Counted from the first letter of the stretch, positions 1 through 7,753 are shown. The stretch is DNA of 64,000 nucleotides from Cryobacterium ruanii (GCF_004404055.1 NZ_SOHK01000007.1:351588-415587); one strand, 5' to 3'. Notes: a model not told the origin generated them from the sequence alone. Translations and numbers: made by a program.

Positions 1-1
1 C

Positions 2-646
2 AAGCGCATTGCATCCGGCGACCCTATCTCCGCACGAAAACTGTTCCAGGACCGATTCACCTTCAAACCGTCTCACACGACGGTGTTCGCTACGAACCAC
101 TTGCCGACCATCTCCGAACAGGACCGCGGAACTTGGCGCCGTATCAAGCCCGTGCCGTTCAACAACCAGGTTGCGGACGACGCGGAGGACGCCGCGCTCG
201 GTGGCATGTTGCAGCTCGAAGCCGCCGGCATCCTCGCTTGGCTTGTTCGCGGTGCTATGTCGTTCCGCGAGGACGGGCTAGGTAGCTGCAAAGTCGTAGA
301 CGCGCTGCTCGAGTCCTACAAGAAGAGTGGTGACACCCTCGGGCAGTTTCTGGAAGAGCGTTGCGTCGTTGATGACAATGCCACCAAGAACGTCCCGTTC
401 GCAGAGCGCTCGAAGACGGCCGCCTCGCGTGCAAACCGTTCAATGACCTACCGGGCCTTCCAAGAATTCTGCTTGGAGAACGGGTTGCGTTCTTGGACGC
501 AGCGAGCACTGGTCGCCGCTCTCGGTGAGCGCGGCATCGTCGACCGCCTGGAGCCAGCCGTCAAGGAGGGCGGGGCCTGGTTCTGGACCGGGTTCAAGCT
601 CGACGCGTCCAATGAATCCAACAAGCGGCACTTCCTGCCGTACTAG
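2..646 (+). CDS. Phage/plasmid primase-helicase (P4/D5 type), C-terminal part
   Basis: Open from the left edge in frame 2, so the 5' end is outside the window. The visible 214 residues match the end of the SF3 helicase core of P4/D5-type primases: a KRIASGDPISARKLFQ stretch, then FATNHLP, then a D-x-G-T-W-R-R segment, as in family members that unwind DNA at a plasmid or phage origin. A C-terminal winged-helix-like part follows (SMTYRAFQEFCLENGLRSW). The Walker motifs would be upstream and cannot be seen. The role, element replication, is inferred from the family. The gene ends in a 12-bp GC hairpin. Confidence 0.82.
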   Translation, partial: KRIASGDPISARKLFQDRFTFKPSHTTVFATNHLPTISEQDRGTWRRIKPVPFNNQVADDAEDAALGGMLQLEAAGILAWLVRGAMSFREDGLGSCKVVDALLESYKKSGDTLGQFLEERCVVDDNATKNVPFAERSKTAASRANRSMTYRAFQEFCLENGLRSWTQRALVAALGERGIVDRLEPAVKEGGAWFWTGFKLDASNESNKRHFLPY

Positions 647-652
647 CGCCAC

Positions 653-686
653 CGCGGGGCGGCTGCAACTTTCTAGCCGCCCCGCG
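653..686 (+). terminator. 12-bp stem-loop just after the primase stop
   Basis: A perfect inverted repeat, CGCGGGGCGGCT paired with AGCCGCCCCGCG, with a 10-nt loop, begins 6 nt after the primase stop. It has no T-run, so it may be a stabilising or attenuating hairpin rather than a full terminator. It resembles the hairpins at 1287-1314 and 1812-1839. Its right arm runs into a CCCCGCGTAC box at 680-689 that recurs at 2890 and 3761. Confidence 0.55.
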
Positions 687-759
687 TACCTCCCGTACGT
701 AGCAATAAAACCGCAGGTCAACCGACAAGCGGAACGCACAACCTTTTTGGAGAAACCTC

Positions 760-948
760 ATGTCCACCTCAATCCCCACCCGCATCGTGTCCCCTCGTGA
801 AATCACGTCCGCCGAAGCTCGCCTGGCAATGAAGCGCAGCTTCGAACTCAATCCGACACGCACCACGTACCTGTTCTCAAGCCCGCTGCCGAGCGTGACT
901 AATCCGATTGAGTTCCGGCGGATACGAACGACACCGACCGCCGCGTAA
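760..948 (+). CDS. Small hypothetical protein (62 aa)
   Basis: Family not recognised. The ATG follows a TTTTTGGAGAAACCTC leader whose GGAGAAAC core is the same Shine-Dalgarno sequence used by the next two genes, which supports translation. It has no signal peptide, membrane segment or clear motif. The last 41 bp overlap the next reading frame, so either the next gene starts later than annotated or the two are parts of one frameshifted gene. Confidence 0.5.
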   Translation: MSTSIPTRIVSPREITSAEARLAMKRSFELNPTRTTYLFSSPLPSVTNPIEFRRIRTTPTAA

Positions 949-1279
949 CCAGCCTCACCGCAGGGGCGGCGAACTCACTCTCGTTGCGCAGGTCAGCGTT
1001 CACACGTCATCGGACACGGCCACCCTGACCGATGCCGAACGCGCGACCCTCACTGCGACAGGTGTCACCGCTGCTGTCGCAGCGTTCACCGCGGCCCTTG
1101 GCGACGTTGCGGAACACGCCTGGTTCGAGGTCGTCGGTCGTGACTCTGACCGGGTCCAATTGTTCATTGACGAGCGCGTCGCCATGACTGACGACGAGGT
1201 CCACGACCTCGCATGGCGGACGGCTGCGTCGGTCATCTGCGACAACCGTGCGACAGTCCGCGTCAACGCCTCGCTCTAG
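908..1279 (+). CDS. Hypothetical protein, start uncertain (up to 123 aa)
   Basis: The end is well supported because the stop at 1277-1279 opens the same 71-nt intergenic unit found after the next gene. The C-terminal 95 residues look like a folded alpha/beta domain (FEVVGRDSDRVQLFIDE, then TDDEVHDLAWRTAASVICD). The only in-frame start is the TTG at 908, which has no Shine-Dalgarno sequence and lies inside the previous gene. A programmed or accidental frameshift from the 760 gene is possible. Function unknown. Confidence 0.45.
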   Translation: MSSGGYERHRPPRNQPHRRGGELTLVAQVSVHTSSDTATLTDAERATLTATGVTAAVAAFTAALGDVAEHAWFEVVGRDSDRVQLFIDERVAMTDDEVHDLAWRTAASVICDNRATVRVNASL

Positions 1280-1346
1280 CACCACCGGGCGGCTGGCACC
1301 TACGTCAGCCGCCCTCAACCCGCACGACCAACTCATTGGAGAAACA
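1276..1346 (+). repeat. 71-nt intergenic hairpin-leader unit, copy 1
   Basis: Runs from the stop codon of one gene to the Shine-Dalgarno region of the next. It holds a perfect 9-bp stem (GGGCGGCTG/CAGCCGCCC, 1287-1314) and ends with ACCAACTCATTGGAGAAACA. It aligns without gaps to 1801-1871, matching at 65 of 71 positions by eye. Confidence 0.8.
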
Positions 1347-1348
1347 TC

Positions 1349-1804
1349 GTGTCAACACTCACGCTCGACTTCACATCAACCGCCATCATCTCGTTCGGCG
1401 CAACCGGTTCCACGGCGGCAGCTGTCACGGTCAGCATCTGGCTGCCGTCCGTCACCGACGACACCATCGAACAGGCAGCGAACGCAGTGTCGACCGACGC
1501 CGCGGTGGTTGCTATCGCGCACAGCCGGCTGACGGTCGAGGCGCGTCGCGCTCTGAACGCCGCGTCCGATATTGCTTATGGCGCGGTCGAAGACGCTGTC
1601 GCCGCGTCTGGCCTCACGGTCGGTGGAACACGCAACCACGAGTCGATGCTCTGGCTCGATGTCGTGACCATCAGAGGTGTTTCGAATCTGAAACTGCGCG
1701 GCCTTGTGCCCATCCCCGCCGCGGCAATTGCGACGGCTGTAGGCGCTTCGATTACCAGAAGCTTCCACGTCACGGTATCGGCGTTCGGCAGCACTTCCCT
1801 CTAA
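1349..1804 (+). CDS. Hypothetical protein (151 aa)
   Basis: The GTG start sits just after the GGAGAAACATC leader and the gene ends exactly at the second copy of the hairpin-leader unit, so both ends are well fixed. The protein is rich in Ala, Thr, Val and Ser, with no signal peptide, clear membrane helix or recognisable motif. It lies in a run of small genes between the primase and the sigma factor, which suggests an element-specific accessory role. I do not recognise the family. Confidence 0.6.
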   Translation: MSTLTLDFTSTAIISFGATGSTAAAVTVSIWLPSVTDDTIEQAANAVSTDAAVVAIAHSRLTVEARRALNAASDIAYGAVEDAVAASGLTVGGTRNHESMLWLDVVTIRGVSNLKLRGLVPIPAAAIATAVGASITRSFHVTVSAFGSTSL

Positions 1805-1871
1805 CAACACCGGGCGGCTGACACCAACGCCAGCCGCCCTCAACACGCACGACCAACTCATTGGAGAAACA
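1801..1871 (+). repeat. 71-nt intergenic hairpin-leader unit, copy 2
   Basis: Second copy of the unit at 1276-1346, again starting at a stop codon (TAA 1802-1804) and ending at the next gene's Shine-Dalgarno sequence. The stem GGGCGGCTG/CAGCCGCCC (1812-1839) is unchanged, while three of the six differences from copy 1 fall in or beside the loop. Confidence 0.8.
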
Positions 1872-1872
1872 A

Positions 1873-2688
1873 ATGTCATTCGAATACGCCACCGCCACCC
1901 CATGCGCCGTAACCCACCGTCTGGTTCCCGATGCCGAAGCGCCCGCCGCGACACGCGGTGCTCTCTGCGAAGCATGTTACCGAGGGCTTGCCAGCAACCT
2001 CGCACGTGCCGGGTCGGTCGCCGAACATGTAGCCACCCAGATTATCCCGTCGGTCAAGGCAGTCGATGCCGCCGGTTCATCGGGCGGGTCGAGCGGTAGC
2101 TCCGAGGCCCGTCCCCCAATAAATTTGAGGGCCGTCCATGTCGCAGACGAACTTTTTGGGACAGTCGCAAGGTTCTGCCAGGAGCTTGCAGCCGCATATA
2201 AGGAGTCAGCGCCTGCGGCGCCGCGTCACGCACGTCGAACAGCACGTGGAGAACTTGTCGCCCTTCCCGCAGGACTCACCCCTGACGGGGTGCATCAAGC
2301 CGTTGCGTTGCAGGCTCGCTGGCTCGCCGACCGTATCGACCGTATTGCTGCACCGCGTGACTCGGCGCTCATGGAGCTGCTTGTGTTCGTCGTGACCGAC
2401 GTGCGAAGCGCTGTGTCCGGCTCCCTCGCCGCGTTCCCTCAGGAGGCACGCGCCAGCTACAGCGAACTCCCACACCCCGGGTGCGGCGGACGCGTCGCCA
2501 CGTTCCCGCCGCTGCGGGCCGGCGATGCCGCTGCGGTGCAGTGCGAACGTTGTGAAGCTGTTCTCGACGAGGTCGAGTGGGAGCGCAGTTTGGTCATGGC
2601 AGGTGCGGAGGCCACGTCACCACGTGGGCGTGAAGCCGCGAGCATCATGCGGCACCTGAACCGTAAGCTCCTCAACGCGGCGGCTTAG
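1873..2688 (+). CDS. Hypothetical protein with possible zinc ribbons at both ends (271 aa)
   Basis: ATG at 1873, right after GGAGAAACAA. Near the N-terminus, residues C12, H15, C34 and C37 (CAVTH, then CEACY) could form a metal site. Near the C-terminus, HPGCGG followed by CERCEAV looks like a zinc ribbon. The middle is helical with a Gly/Ser patch (SSGGSSGSSEARP). It closes the run of leader-linked genes and is followed by a strong terminator. Function unknown; a nucleic-acid-binding or structural zinc protein is a guess. Confidence 0.62.
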   Translation: MSFEYATATPCAVTHRLVPDAEAPAATRGALCEACYRGLASNLARAGSVAEHVATQIIPSVKAVDAAGSSGGSSGSSEARPPINLRAVHVADELFGTVARFCQELAAAYKESAPAAPRHARRTARGELVALPAGLTPDGVHQAVALQARWLADRIDRIAAPRDSALMELLVFVVTDVRSAVSGSLAAFPQEARASYSELPHPGCGGRVATFPPLRAGDAAAVQCERCEAVLDEVEWERSLVMAGAEATSPRGREAASIMRHLNRKLLNAAA

Positions 2689-2707
2689 TCTCTGAACCGC
2701 AACACCA

Positions 2708-2740
2708 GCCCCGCCGGGACCCGAAACCGGCGGGGCTTTT
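2708..2740 (+). terminator. Rho-independent terminator
   Basis: A 10-bp perfect stem (GCCCCGCCGG/CCGGCGGGGC) with a 9-nt loop, followed by TTTT. It lies 20 nt after the preceding stop, at the end of the small-gene run. Confidence 0.85.
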
Positions 2741-2889
2741 GCATGCCCCGATTAGGGACGGGTGGGAGCAAATGGATTCAGCGGCGGCATGGGCGGTAAA
2801 CGGGCTGACCTCAATCGTGAATGACCTCGCTTTGTAGCGCATACCTCGGTACCTAAAACAAATCCCCAGGTCACGACAGCTTTTGCACC

Positions 2890-2908
2890 CCCCGCGTACA
2901 TAGCGGTC
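2890..2908 (+). promoter_or_regulatory. Probable leaderless promoter of the sigma gene
   Basis: CCCCGCGTACATAGCGGTC directly abuts the ATG at 2909 and there is no Shine-Dalgarno sequence. A TACATA hexamer lies exactly six bases before ATG, the spacing expected if transcription starts at the A of ATG. CCGCG sits at the same distance from the start codon as in the ACCGCGCATAGA boxes elsewhere in the element. Confidence 0.5.
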
Positions 2909-3757
2909 ATGACAGGTAACCAGCACAACCCAGTCCCCCGTGTCACCCGTGAGCAAGAGGCCGCATGGCACGCGGCTGCCACCCTAGGCCGCGCCTCTGC
3001 GCTCTCGCTAGAGGCGATAGAACACCACGCGCTACGGACGCTCACAGCCCGCACCCTGTTGCGTGAGGCGGCGGCTGGCCGCGCCGCTGAGGCCGCATTC
3101 ACGGCAGCGTACGACGGTCTGTGCATCAACGCCGCCGCGCGCGTTCGAGGTCGCGGTGTCGACTTAGAAGACCTGATTCAGGAGGCTCGACTCGCACTCG
3201 TCCGGGCGACACGTCGGTTCAAGCTGGAGCTGGGATTCGCCTTTGCCACTTATGCGGTTCCGTTCGTGGCTGGAGCTTTGTCCAACCACATTCAGGCTGC
3301 TGGCCGCGTCATCCGACTACCCAAAGATGTCCACTCCGAGCTCGCTCGCCTGCGCCGCGTGACCGAGACGCTGACGACACAGTGGGGTCGCGAACCGACC
3401 AGACGCGAGCTTGCTCTGACCCTCGGTTGCGAACCGGAGCGCATCACTGAGTTGGAGAACTGGGTAGCACCGACGGGTGTCATCACTGAGGCAATGGAGG
3501 AGACGGTCTCCGACCCGACTGCCGCCGACGTGGACACCGCTCTGACCGATGCGGCCGCGGTGCTCGCCATGCTCGAACCGGTTACCGGGCGGGCGCGTGA
3601 GGTGCTCGAGTTGCGCTTCGGCTTGGCCGGCGGTTGGCCGATGACGCAGGAAGAAGTAGGTGCTGTTCTGGGCATCAGCCACCAATCCGTGTCGGCAGCT
3701 GAGGCACGCGGTTACGCAGCTATCAAGGCGCCGAGTTGTGCCTCGACAGCTTTCTGA
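2909..3757 (+). CDS. RNA polymerase sigma-70 family factor, element-borne (282 aa)
   Basis: Directs RNA polymerase to a set of promoters. Region 2 is clear (DLEDLIQEARLALVRATRRF, then FATYAVPFVAGALSNHIQ), followed by region 3 (VIRLPKDVHSELARL, then GREPTRRELALTLG) and a region 4 helix-turn-helix (AREVLELRFGL, then MTQEEVGAVLGISHQSVSAAEARG). The layout is like actinobacterial SigB/SigF factors. The first 75 residues are extra and uncharacterised. No anti-sigma gene is adjacent. The upstream box suggests self-transcription or use of the shared element promoters. Its role in transcribing element genes is inferred. Confidence 0.88.
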   Translation: MTGNQHNPVPRVTREQEAAWHAAATLGRASALSLEAIEHHALRTLTARTLLREAAAGRAAEAAFTAAYDGLCINAAARVRGRGVDLEDLIQEARLALVRATRRFKLELGFAFATYAVPFVAGALSNHIQAAGRVIRLPKDVHSELARLRRVTETLTTQWGREPTRRELALTLGCEPERITELENWVAPTGVITEAMEETVSDPTAADVDTALTDAAAVLAMLEPVTGRAREVLELRFGLAGGWPMTQEEVGAVLGISHQSVSAAEARGYAAIKAPSCASTAF

Positions 3758-3760
3758 GCG

Positions 3761-3784
3761 CCCCGCGTACACGCCTCATATAGG
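3761..3784 (+). promoter_or_regulatory. CCCCGCGTAC box downstream of the sigma gene
   Basis: The 10-mer CCCCGCGTAC occurs here, at 680-689 and at 2890-2899. Here it is followed by an AT-rich CATATAGGG, and the next gene starts at 3912 after a leader with a hairpin. A promoter is plausible but unproven. Confidence 0.35.
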
Positions 3785-3856
3785 GCCGCAAAAAGATTCT
3801 CAAAAAACTTTCCCGTTTTTCCCGCGCTCACCTCTACAGGGTGAGAGACAAAATAC

Positions 3857-3881
3857 CTCCCCGGCCAACCGGTCCGGGGAG
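3857..3881 (+). other. Leader stem-loop upstream of a small membrane peptide
   Basis: An 8-bp stem, CTCCCCGG/CCGGGGAG, lies 31 nt upstream of the ATG at 3912 and leaves the GGAGG Shine-Dalgarno sequence free. There is no T-run. It could be an mRNA stabiliser or attenuator. Confidence 0.4.
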
Positions 3882-3911
3882 CAGCAACAAACAAACGTCC
3901 TGGAGGACACA

Positions 3912-4034
3912 ATGAATTTTCGTCAAGGCTCATTCGGCACAGTTTTCAACTCGGTCCGCTATTCAAACGGCAGCATGTTCGCGGTGGTCGTCGCGCCCAT
4001 CGGCGCGGCGATATACCTCATCCGCGGCTACTGA
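3912..4034 (+). CDS. Small single-pass membrane peptide (40 aa)
   Basis: ATG preceded by CTGGAGGACACA, a strong Shine-Dalgarno sequence. The peptide has a polar N-terminal half (residues 1-21) and a hydrophobic C-terminal segment (MFAVVVAPIGAAIYLI, about 22-37) that could cross the membrane once. Function unknown. Small membrane peptides of this kind occur as toxins, holin-like factors or regulators of larger membrane proteins, but nothing here selects among these. Confidence 0.55.
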   Translation: MNFRQGSFGTVFNSVRYSNGSMFAVVVAPIGAAIYLIRGY

Positions 4035-4221
4035 CAGAACCGGTTCATCTGTCCCCATGACCGTAATGGTTCGCGGTCATCTCCAACCCAGTTCCATGCC
4101 ACGCGTACGGGAACGGCTCGGCGCTGGTGACGCTCTCTTGACCGAGGGCTAGGTCGAGTACCGGCATGTTCACAGCCGCAGCGAGTTCGCGCTCGAGTCC
4201 AAAATCGACCTGGAGTCACGA

Positions 4222-4305
4222 ATGTACCCGGCGAGTGTGTCCTTCACAGGGCTGCTACTGGTTGGTGTCGGCGTCTACGGAGAGCGGGCGTGGGCTCACC
4301 GCTAG
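4222..4305 (+). CDS. Possible second tiny membrane peptide (27 aa)
   Basis: ATG preceded by CTGGAGTCACGA (GGAG, 8-nt spacing). The product has a hydrophobic stretch (VSFTGLLLVGVGVY) and a short basic end. The stop overlaps the last codons of the convergent HTH gene by 4 nt. Too short to be sure. Its neighbour at 3912 has a similar design. Confidence 0.33.
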   Translation: MYPASVSFTGLLLVGVGVYGERAWAHR

Positions 4306-5078
4306 AACGCACCGCCCCGTGTATCGTCCCAGTACTCGATTTGAAGTCCAGGGATTTCCTGTCTCGCCCGTGCGACCACCATGCGCTGGCTCGACGCCGG
4401 AAATCCAACCATTTCCGGAGAGAAGCGCCAGTAGTCTTCATCTGATTTGAAGGTCAAAATGCCGACATCGCGCGCATCGTTTAAGTGGTCAATCACCTCA
4501 GTCACATCGTCTGCGGCGTGCGCCACGAGCCGCTCCATCGCCCAGAGGATGTCTAGTGGGATGGCTTCCGTTCCAGCCTCCCATTTCTTGACCGATTCCT
4601 CCTCAACGCTCAACACCTCAGCCAGCGAGCCGACCGAGTGACCCAGCATCTCCCGAACAACACGCAGCTCAGCAGAGGTCATCAAGTCTTCATCGAAGGG
4701 AACAAGGTCCTGTGTGCTGTAGACAATAGAGAGACCCGGGACTTCTGCGGCGATGCGTGCCATCAGGCCACGATTCCACGAGGCAGAAAATGGTCGCATG
4801 TCCGGCGCGTCTTTCCAAAAGTCTGCATCGTTCCTATAGGTCAATATGCCCACATCAGCCATATCGTTGAGTCGCTTGACGTTCATCTCAAGGTTGTACT
4901 GAGTGAGTTCTTCGATATCGCGAATCTTCAGGGCGACAGCATTCGGGACTTCGACTTGTCCGCTCTCCCACTTCTGGACGTCGGTGAGCTCCACATTGAG
5001 GACTTCCGCCAACGTGATGAGCGAAAGCTTTAGGTATTCGCGCTTCACCCGAAACTCAGCCGAGCGGAGAATTGTCAT
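4302..5078 (-). CDS. Tandemly duplicated helix-turn-helix protein (258 aa)
   Basis: The protein consists of two copies of a module of about 125 residues. Each copy starts with an XRE/YdiL-like helix-turn-helix (copy 1: LITLAEVLNVELTDVQKWES; copy 2: VGSLAEVLSVEEESVKKWEA). Each continues through DVGILTYRNDADFW or DVGILTFKSDEDYW and ends with an E-x-PGL-x-I-x-Y segment. Probably a DNA-binding regulator acting as a built-in dimer. It lies between small membrane peptides and an excisionase-like gene, where phage-type control genes are often found. No direct target is visible. Confidence 0.6.
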   Translation of the reverse strand: MTILRSAEFRVKREYLKLSLITLAEVLNVELTDVQKWESGQVEVPNAVALKIRDIEELTQYNLEMNVKRLNDMADVGILTYRNDADFWKDAPDMRPFSASWNRGLMARIAAEVPGLSIVYSTQDLVPFDEDLMTSAELRVVREMLGHSVGSLAEVLSVEEESVKKWEAGTEAIPLDILWAMERLVAHAADDVTEVIDHLNDARDVGILTFKSDEDYWRFSPEMVGFPASSQRMVVARARQEIPGLQIEYWDDTRGGAF

Positions 5079-5318
5079 GAGGCTGCTCCTGCAGTGAGCA
5101 GGCGGCCGTTCGCCGTTGTGGTGGAAATCGGACTCTTATTCGTGTCTTTCGCATTCATTATTGGTCTCTTCGTTTCGGTTGAATGACGACCGCCAGAGTG
5201 CGGTGGTACACCCTACCTATGTGCGGTCCTATGAAGAGGGAGCGACGTCAAGTGCTCGATGGCAGCAGACTCCTGCGTGATTCCAAGGAATTCAGGCATG
5301 TAACCGATAGAAACTGGC

Positions 5319-5873
5319 TTAAGTATCGAGCGTTGATGCCCGTCTCAAAACATGCTCATCCGTGACGCGCACCCATGCCCCTTCGGTGTGAATTTTTGAA
5401 ATCTCCACGACGTCTAATTCTCCTCGAGCCACACGTGCATAGATGGTGCTCGTGCTGACGCCAAGAATGCGAGCCGCGTCAGGTACAGAGACACCGGGAA
5501 GGTCAGCGGGCTTGAAGCCAGGTCGAGTCTTCTTCGCTGTTCTTGCCCCAGGTTTCTTCGTCGTTTCTGAGTTACGGCGCGCACGGGACTGCCTGGAAAC
5601 TTCCGCTGCCTGTTTCGGACTCCATCGCCCCTGCGCTTCACCTGCTGACTCAAGTCCGGCCAGTTTTGCAATCTGCTCCCAAGTCAGCCCGCGGCCGACC
5701 AACGCCTCAGCCAAGTTTCGAGCCTCAATGGCGAGTAGTAACTGGAGTCGCGCAAGCCGATGCAGGGCCTCCTGCTGCTGAGGCCGAACCACCATGCCCG
5801 AGGGAGTTTCGGCCGGTTCCAGCATCGCGAATGCCGCCTGGGCGTCCGCAAGGAGTTTGTGAATACTGGCCAT
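5319..5873 (-). CDS. Excisionase-like HTH DNA-binding protein (184 aa)
   Basis: The C-terminal 55 residues carry a MerR/excisionase-type helix-turn-helix (VSVPDAARILGVSTSTIYAR). The N-terminal part contains another possible HTH (LTWEQIAKLAGLESAGEAQG), and a Lys/Arg-rich linker joins them. It could be a recombination directionality factor or repressor, but the integrase is 2.5 kb away, so this is only an inference. The ATG is leaderless: TAGCCT ends exactly six bases before it (5880-5885) and there is no Shine-Dalgarno sequence. Confidence 0.6.
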   Translation of the reverse strand: MASIHKLLADAQAAFAMLEPAETPSGMVVRPQQQEALHRLARLQLLLAIEARNLAEALVGRGLTWEQIAKLAGLESAGEAQGRWSPKQAAEVSRQSRARRNSETTKKPGARTAKKTRPGFKPADLPGVSVPDAARILGVSTSTIYARVARGELDVVEISKIHTEGAWVRVTDEHVLRRASTLDT

Positions 5874-6213
5874 GCCTCAAGGCTACCGGCGCCTATTTAA
5901 GTCGAAGCCACAGATTTTAGCGATTGCACTCCAGCGCACGTGCTCACTGACGTGGATACGCTCCGCGGGCATAGGGGCGGCAGACGCAATCTGCGACGCG
6001 GTGCGGGGTGGGCGTTCCAATTGCCAGTACCACTGGCCTGGAGCCACCACGTCTATGACACAGACCTTGGCGAAAAATCCTTCAGACTGCCGCGCATTGG
6101 TAAGTGGATAGGCGAACAAACTTCAACATCCTGTTGGAGTTCAGCCGATACTCTGAGGTAACACTCGGAACTTCGCTTGGGGCGGAATCGCTGATACGAG
6201 AAGGAACACCACT
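5874..6213. other. 340-nt gap with no convincing gene
   Basis: It holds the leaderless promoter of the gene ending at 5319 (TAGCCT, minus strand) and, near the right end, the AGAAGGA Shine-Dalgarno sequence of the next gene. One minus-strand frame (5883-6119, TTG start, 78 codons) ends 9 nt before the 5873 ATG and has protein-like composition, but no start signal that I trust. Confidence 0.4.
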
Positions 6214-7452
6214 ATGAACATCGACCTCTCAGATGAGATTCCGACGCCACAGCCCGGTGTCTTCACTCGTCTCCGCACCGCTTTCACCGCTCAGACCACG
6301 AAGGTGCGCGCCATCAGCAAGACTCGCAAGGTCATCCTCGCCAGCACCCTGGCTGCCACCCTTGTGGTCGGCGGGACGTTCGGCGGGTTCGCCGCTGTTG
6401 CCGCTGTGCAGGAAGCGGCGCACACCAGCGCCCTCACCGCACACCAGGACGCAACGGTCACACTCGCCGCGGCGCTGAAGAGCGACGCGCAGGCTGACAC
6501 CGACCTGACCGCTGAACTTGCTGCCGCCTCAGTTCTTGACGCACAGGTTCTCGCTCTCGTAGCCGCGACCGACGGGCTGGTGGACGCGGAAGCCCGCGCC
6601 GCCCTCGAAGCCGCGCGGGTTGAACTGACTGCAACCGCCACTGACATCGCCACCGCCCAGGGACTTGACCTGGCAACCGGCGCCGTCATCGAAACCGTCA
6701 GCGTCCCGAAGGCCCCGTCGGTCAAGGACACTGCGACGACCGACAGCATCCTCGAGTCCACCGTCGCCGTGGAGAAGCTCACGACTGCCGCTGGCACGGA
6801 ACTGAAGAGCGTCACCGCGCTGTCCGCTGACCTCACGGCCGCCACGAACAGTGTGACCGACACGTTCCCCGCTCTCACGGAGTCTGTCGCCACAGCCGGT
6901 CAGGCACGCCTTGACACCACCCCGTCGGCCGGCGCCCCTGAACGTGACGCTCTCGCAGCAGCTATCGCCGCTGTTCTCGACGACTCAGACGCGCTCACCG
7001 CGCTGACCGTCTACACGACCGCTGCCGCAGCAACCACCGCATCACACGAAGCCGCAGTAGCAGCCGAAGCAGCAGCCGCCGCACAAGCCGCCGCCGACGC
7101 AGCAGCACGCGCCACAGCACCCCGCAGCTACACCGGCGGCGGCTCTGGTGCAGGCAAAAGCAGCGGCGGCGGAAGCAGCTCAGGTGGCGGTGCGGCCGCG
7201 GGTGGTGGGGCAGCTACAGGTGGCGACGCCCCGGTAGCAGGCGGTGGCGGAGGAAGCTACCTCACCGGCGACCAGCCGTGGTACCCGCTGCAGGTTCGAC
7301 CCGGTGGACTCCCGTGCAGTGGTTCCGGGGGCGGTCAGGAAGTGACCTATGGAAGCACGCTAATGCCGCCAACCGATGCCTACAGCACGAGCACCTATGA
7401 AATCGCAGGCTACGGCTGGGGCATCACATGGACTTGCAGCCACGGCTGGTAA
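6214..7452 (+). CDS. Membrane-anchored Ala/Gly-rich surface protein (412 aa)
   Basis: ATG after AGAAGGAACACCACT. A cytoplasmic N-terminus of about 45 residues is followed by one hydrophobic segment (VILASTLAATLVVGGTFGGFAA, broken here by hydroxy residues, about 46-67). A long Ala/Thr-rich helical stalk runs to about residue 300, then a Gly/Ser-rich linker (about 306-348). A compact C-terminal domain follows with two cysteines (PCSGSGG and WTCSHGW) that could form a disulfide outside the cell. Probably type II orientation, exposed on the cell surface. The function may be adhesion or exclusion, and is not shown. It is terminated by the hairpin at 7463-7500. Confidence 0.6.
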   Translation: MNIDLSDEIPTPQPGVFTRLRTAFTAQTTKVRAISKTRKVILASTLAATLVVGGTFGGFAAVAAVQEAAHTSALTAHQDATVTLAAALKSDAQADTDLTAELAAASVLDAQVLALVAATDGLVDAEARAALEAARVELTATATDIATAQGLDLATGAVIETVSVPKAPSVKDTATTDSILESTVAVEKLTTAAGTELKSVTALSADLTAATNSVTDTFPALTESVATAGQARLDTTPSAGAPERDALAAAIAAVLDDSDALTALTVYTTAAAATTASHEAAVAAEAAAAAQAAADAAARATAPRSYTGGGSGAGKSSGGGSSSGGGAAAGGGAATGGDAPVAGGGGGSYLTGDQPWYPLQVRPGGLPCSGSGGGQEVTYGSTLMPPTDAYSTSTYEIAGYGWGITWTCSHGW

Positions 7453-7462
7453 CAACTCCCGC

Positions 7463-7500
7463 AATCTAGCCTCGTTCCCTCACGGGTGCGAGGCTAGATT
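7463..7500. terminator. 12-bp inverted repeat, probable terminator
   Basis: AATCTAGCCTCG pairs perfectly with CGAGGCTAGATT across a 14-nt loop, 11 nt after the surface-protein stop. It lies between converging reading frames and may work in both directions. Confidence 0.6.
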
Positions 7501-7640
7501 CGTTGATGGGCCGTGGTTGCGTGAGTGCTGGTGAGAGCCGGTGTCTCAACCGTGTGTGCTTCAACCATGTGGGGCATGGGAGCTACGGCGGTGAGCGGCT
7601 TGATGAACAGGTTGAGTGCGGTGGATATTAGAACGTTCAT
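7494..7640 (-). CDS. Possible small protein (48 aa)
   Basis: ATG preceded at about 10 nt by AGAAAGG. The N-terminus is hydrophobic (MNVLISTALNLFIKPLTAVAPM) and resembles in style the start of the small protein at 10849-11043 (MNTLTVFTVILAA). The rest is Thr/His-rich. The stop codon lies inside the terminator hairpin. Family unknown and coding status uncertain. Confidence 0.35.
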   Translation of the reverse strand: MNVLISTALNLFIKPLTAVAPMPHMVEAHTVETPALTSTHATTAHQRI

Positions 7641-7753
7641 AGCGATGCGCCTTTCTCATTCGAGCACCAGCGGTGCCCGCTTTCTATGTGCCCCCGTTTA
7701 CCAAATGGCAGTAGCGGCCTTGCGCCGCCTGTGAAATCGTATTCTCCCCAGAC

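Noticed and set aside
4166..4450. 94-aa plus-strand frame
   Set aside because: Mostly antisense to the duplicated-HTH gene. A 27-aa frame at 4222 has the better ribosome-binding site.
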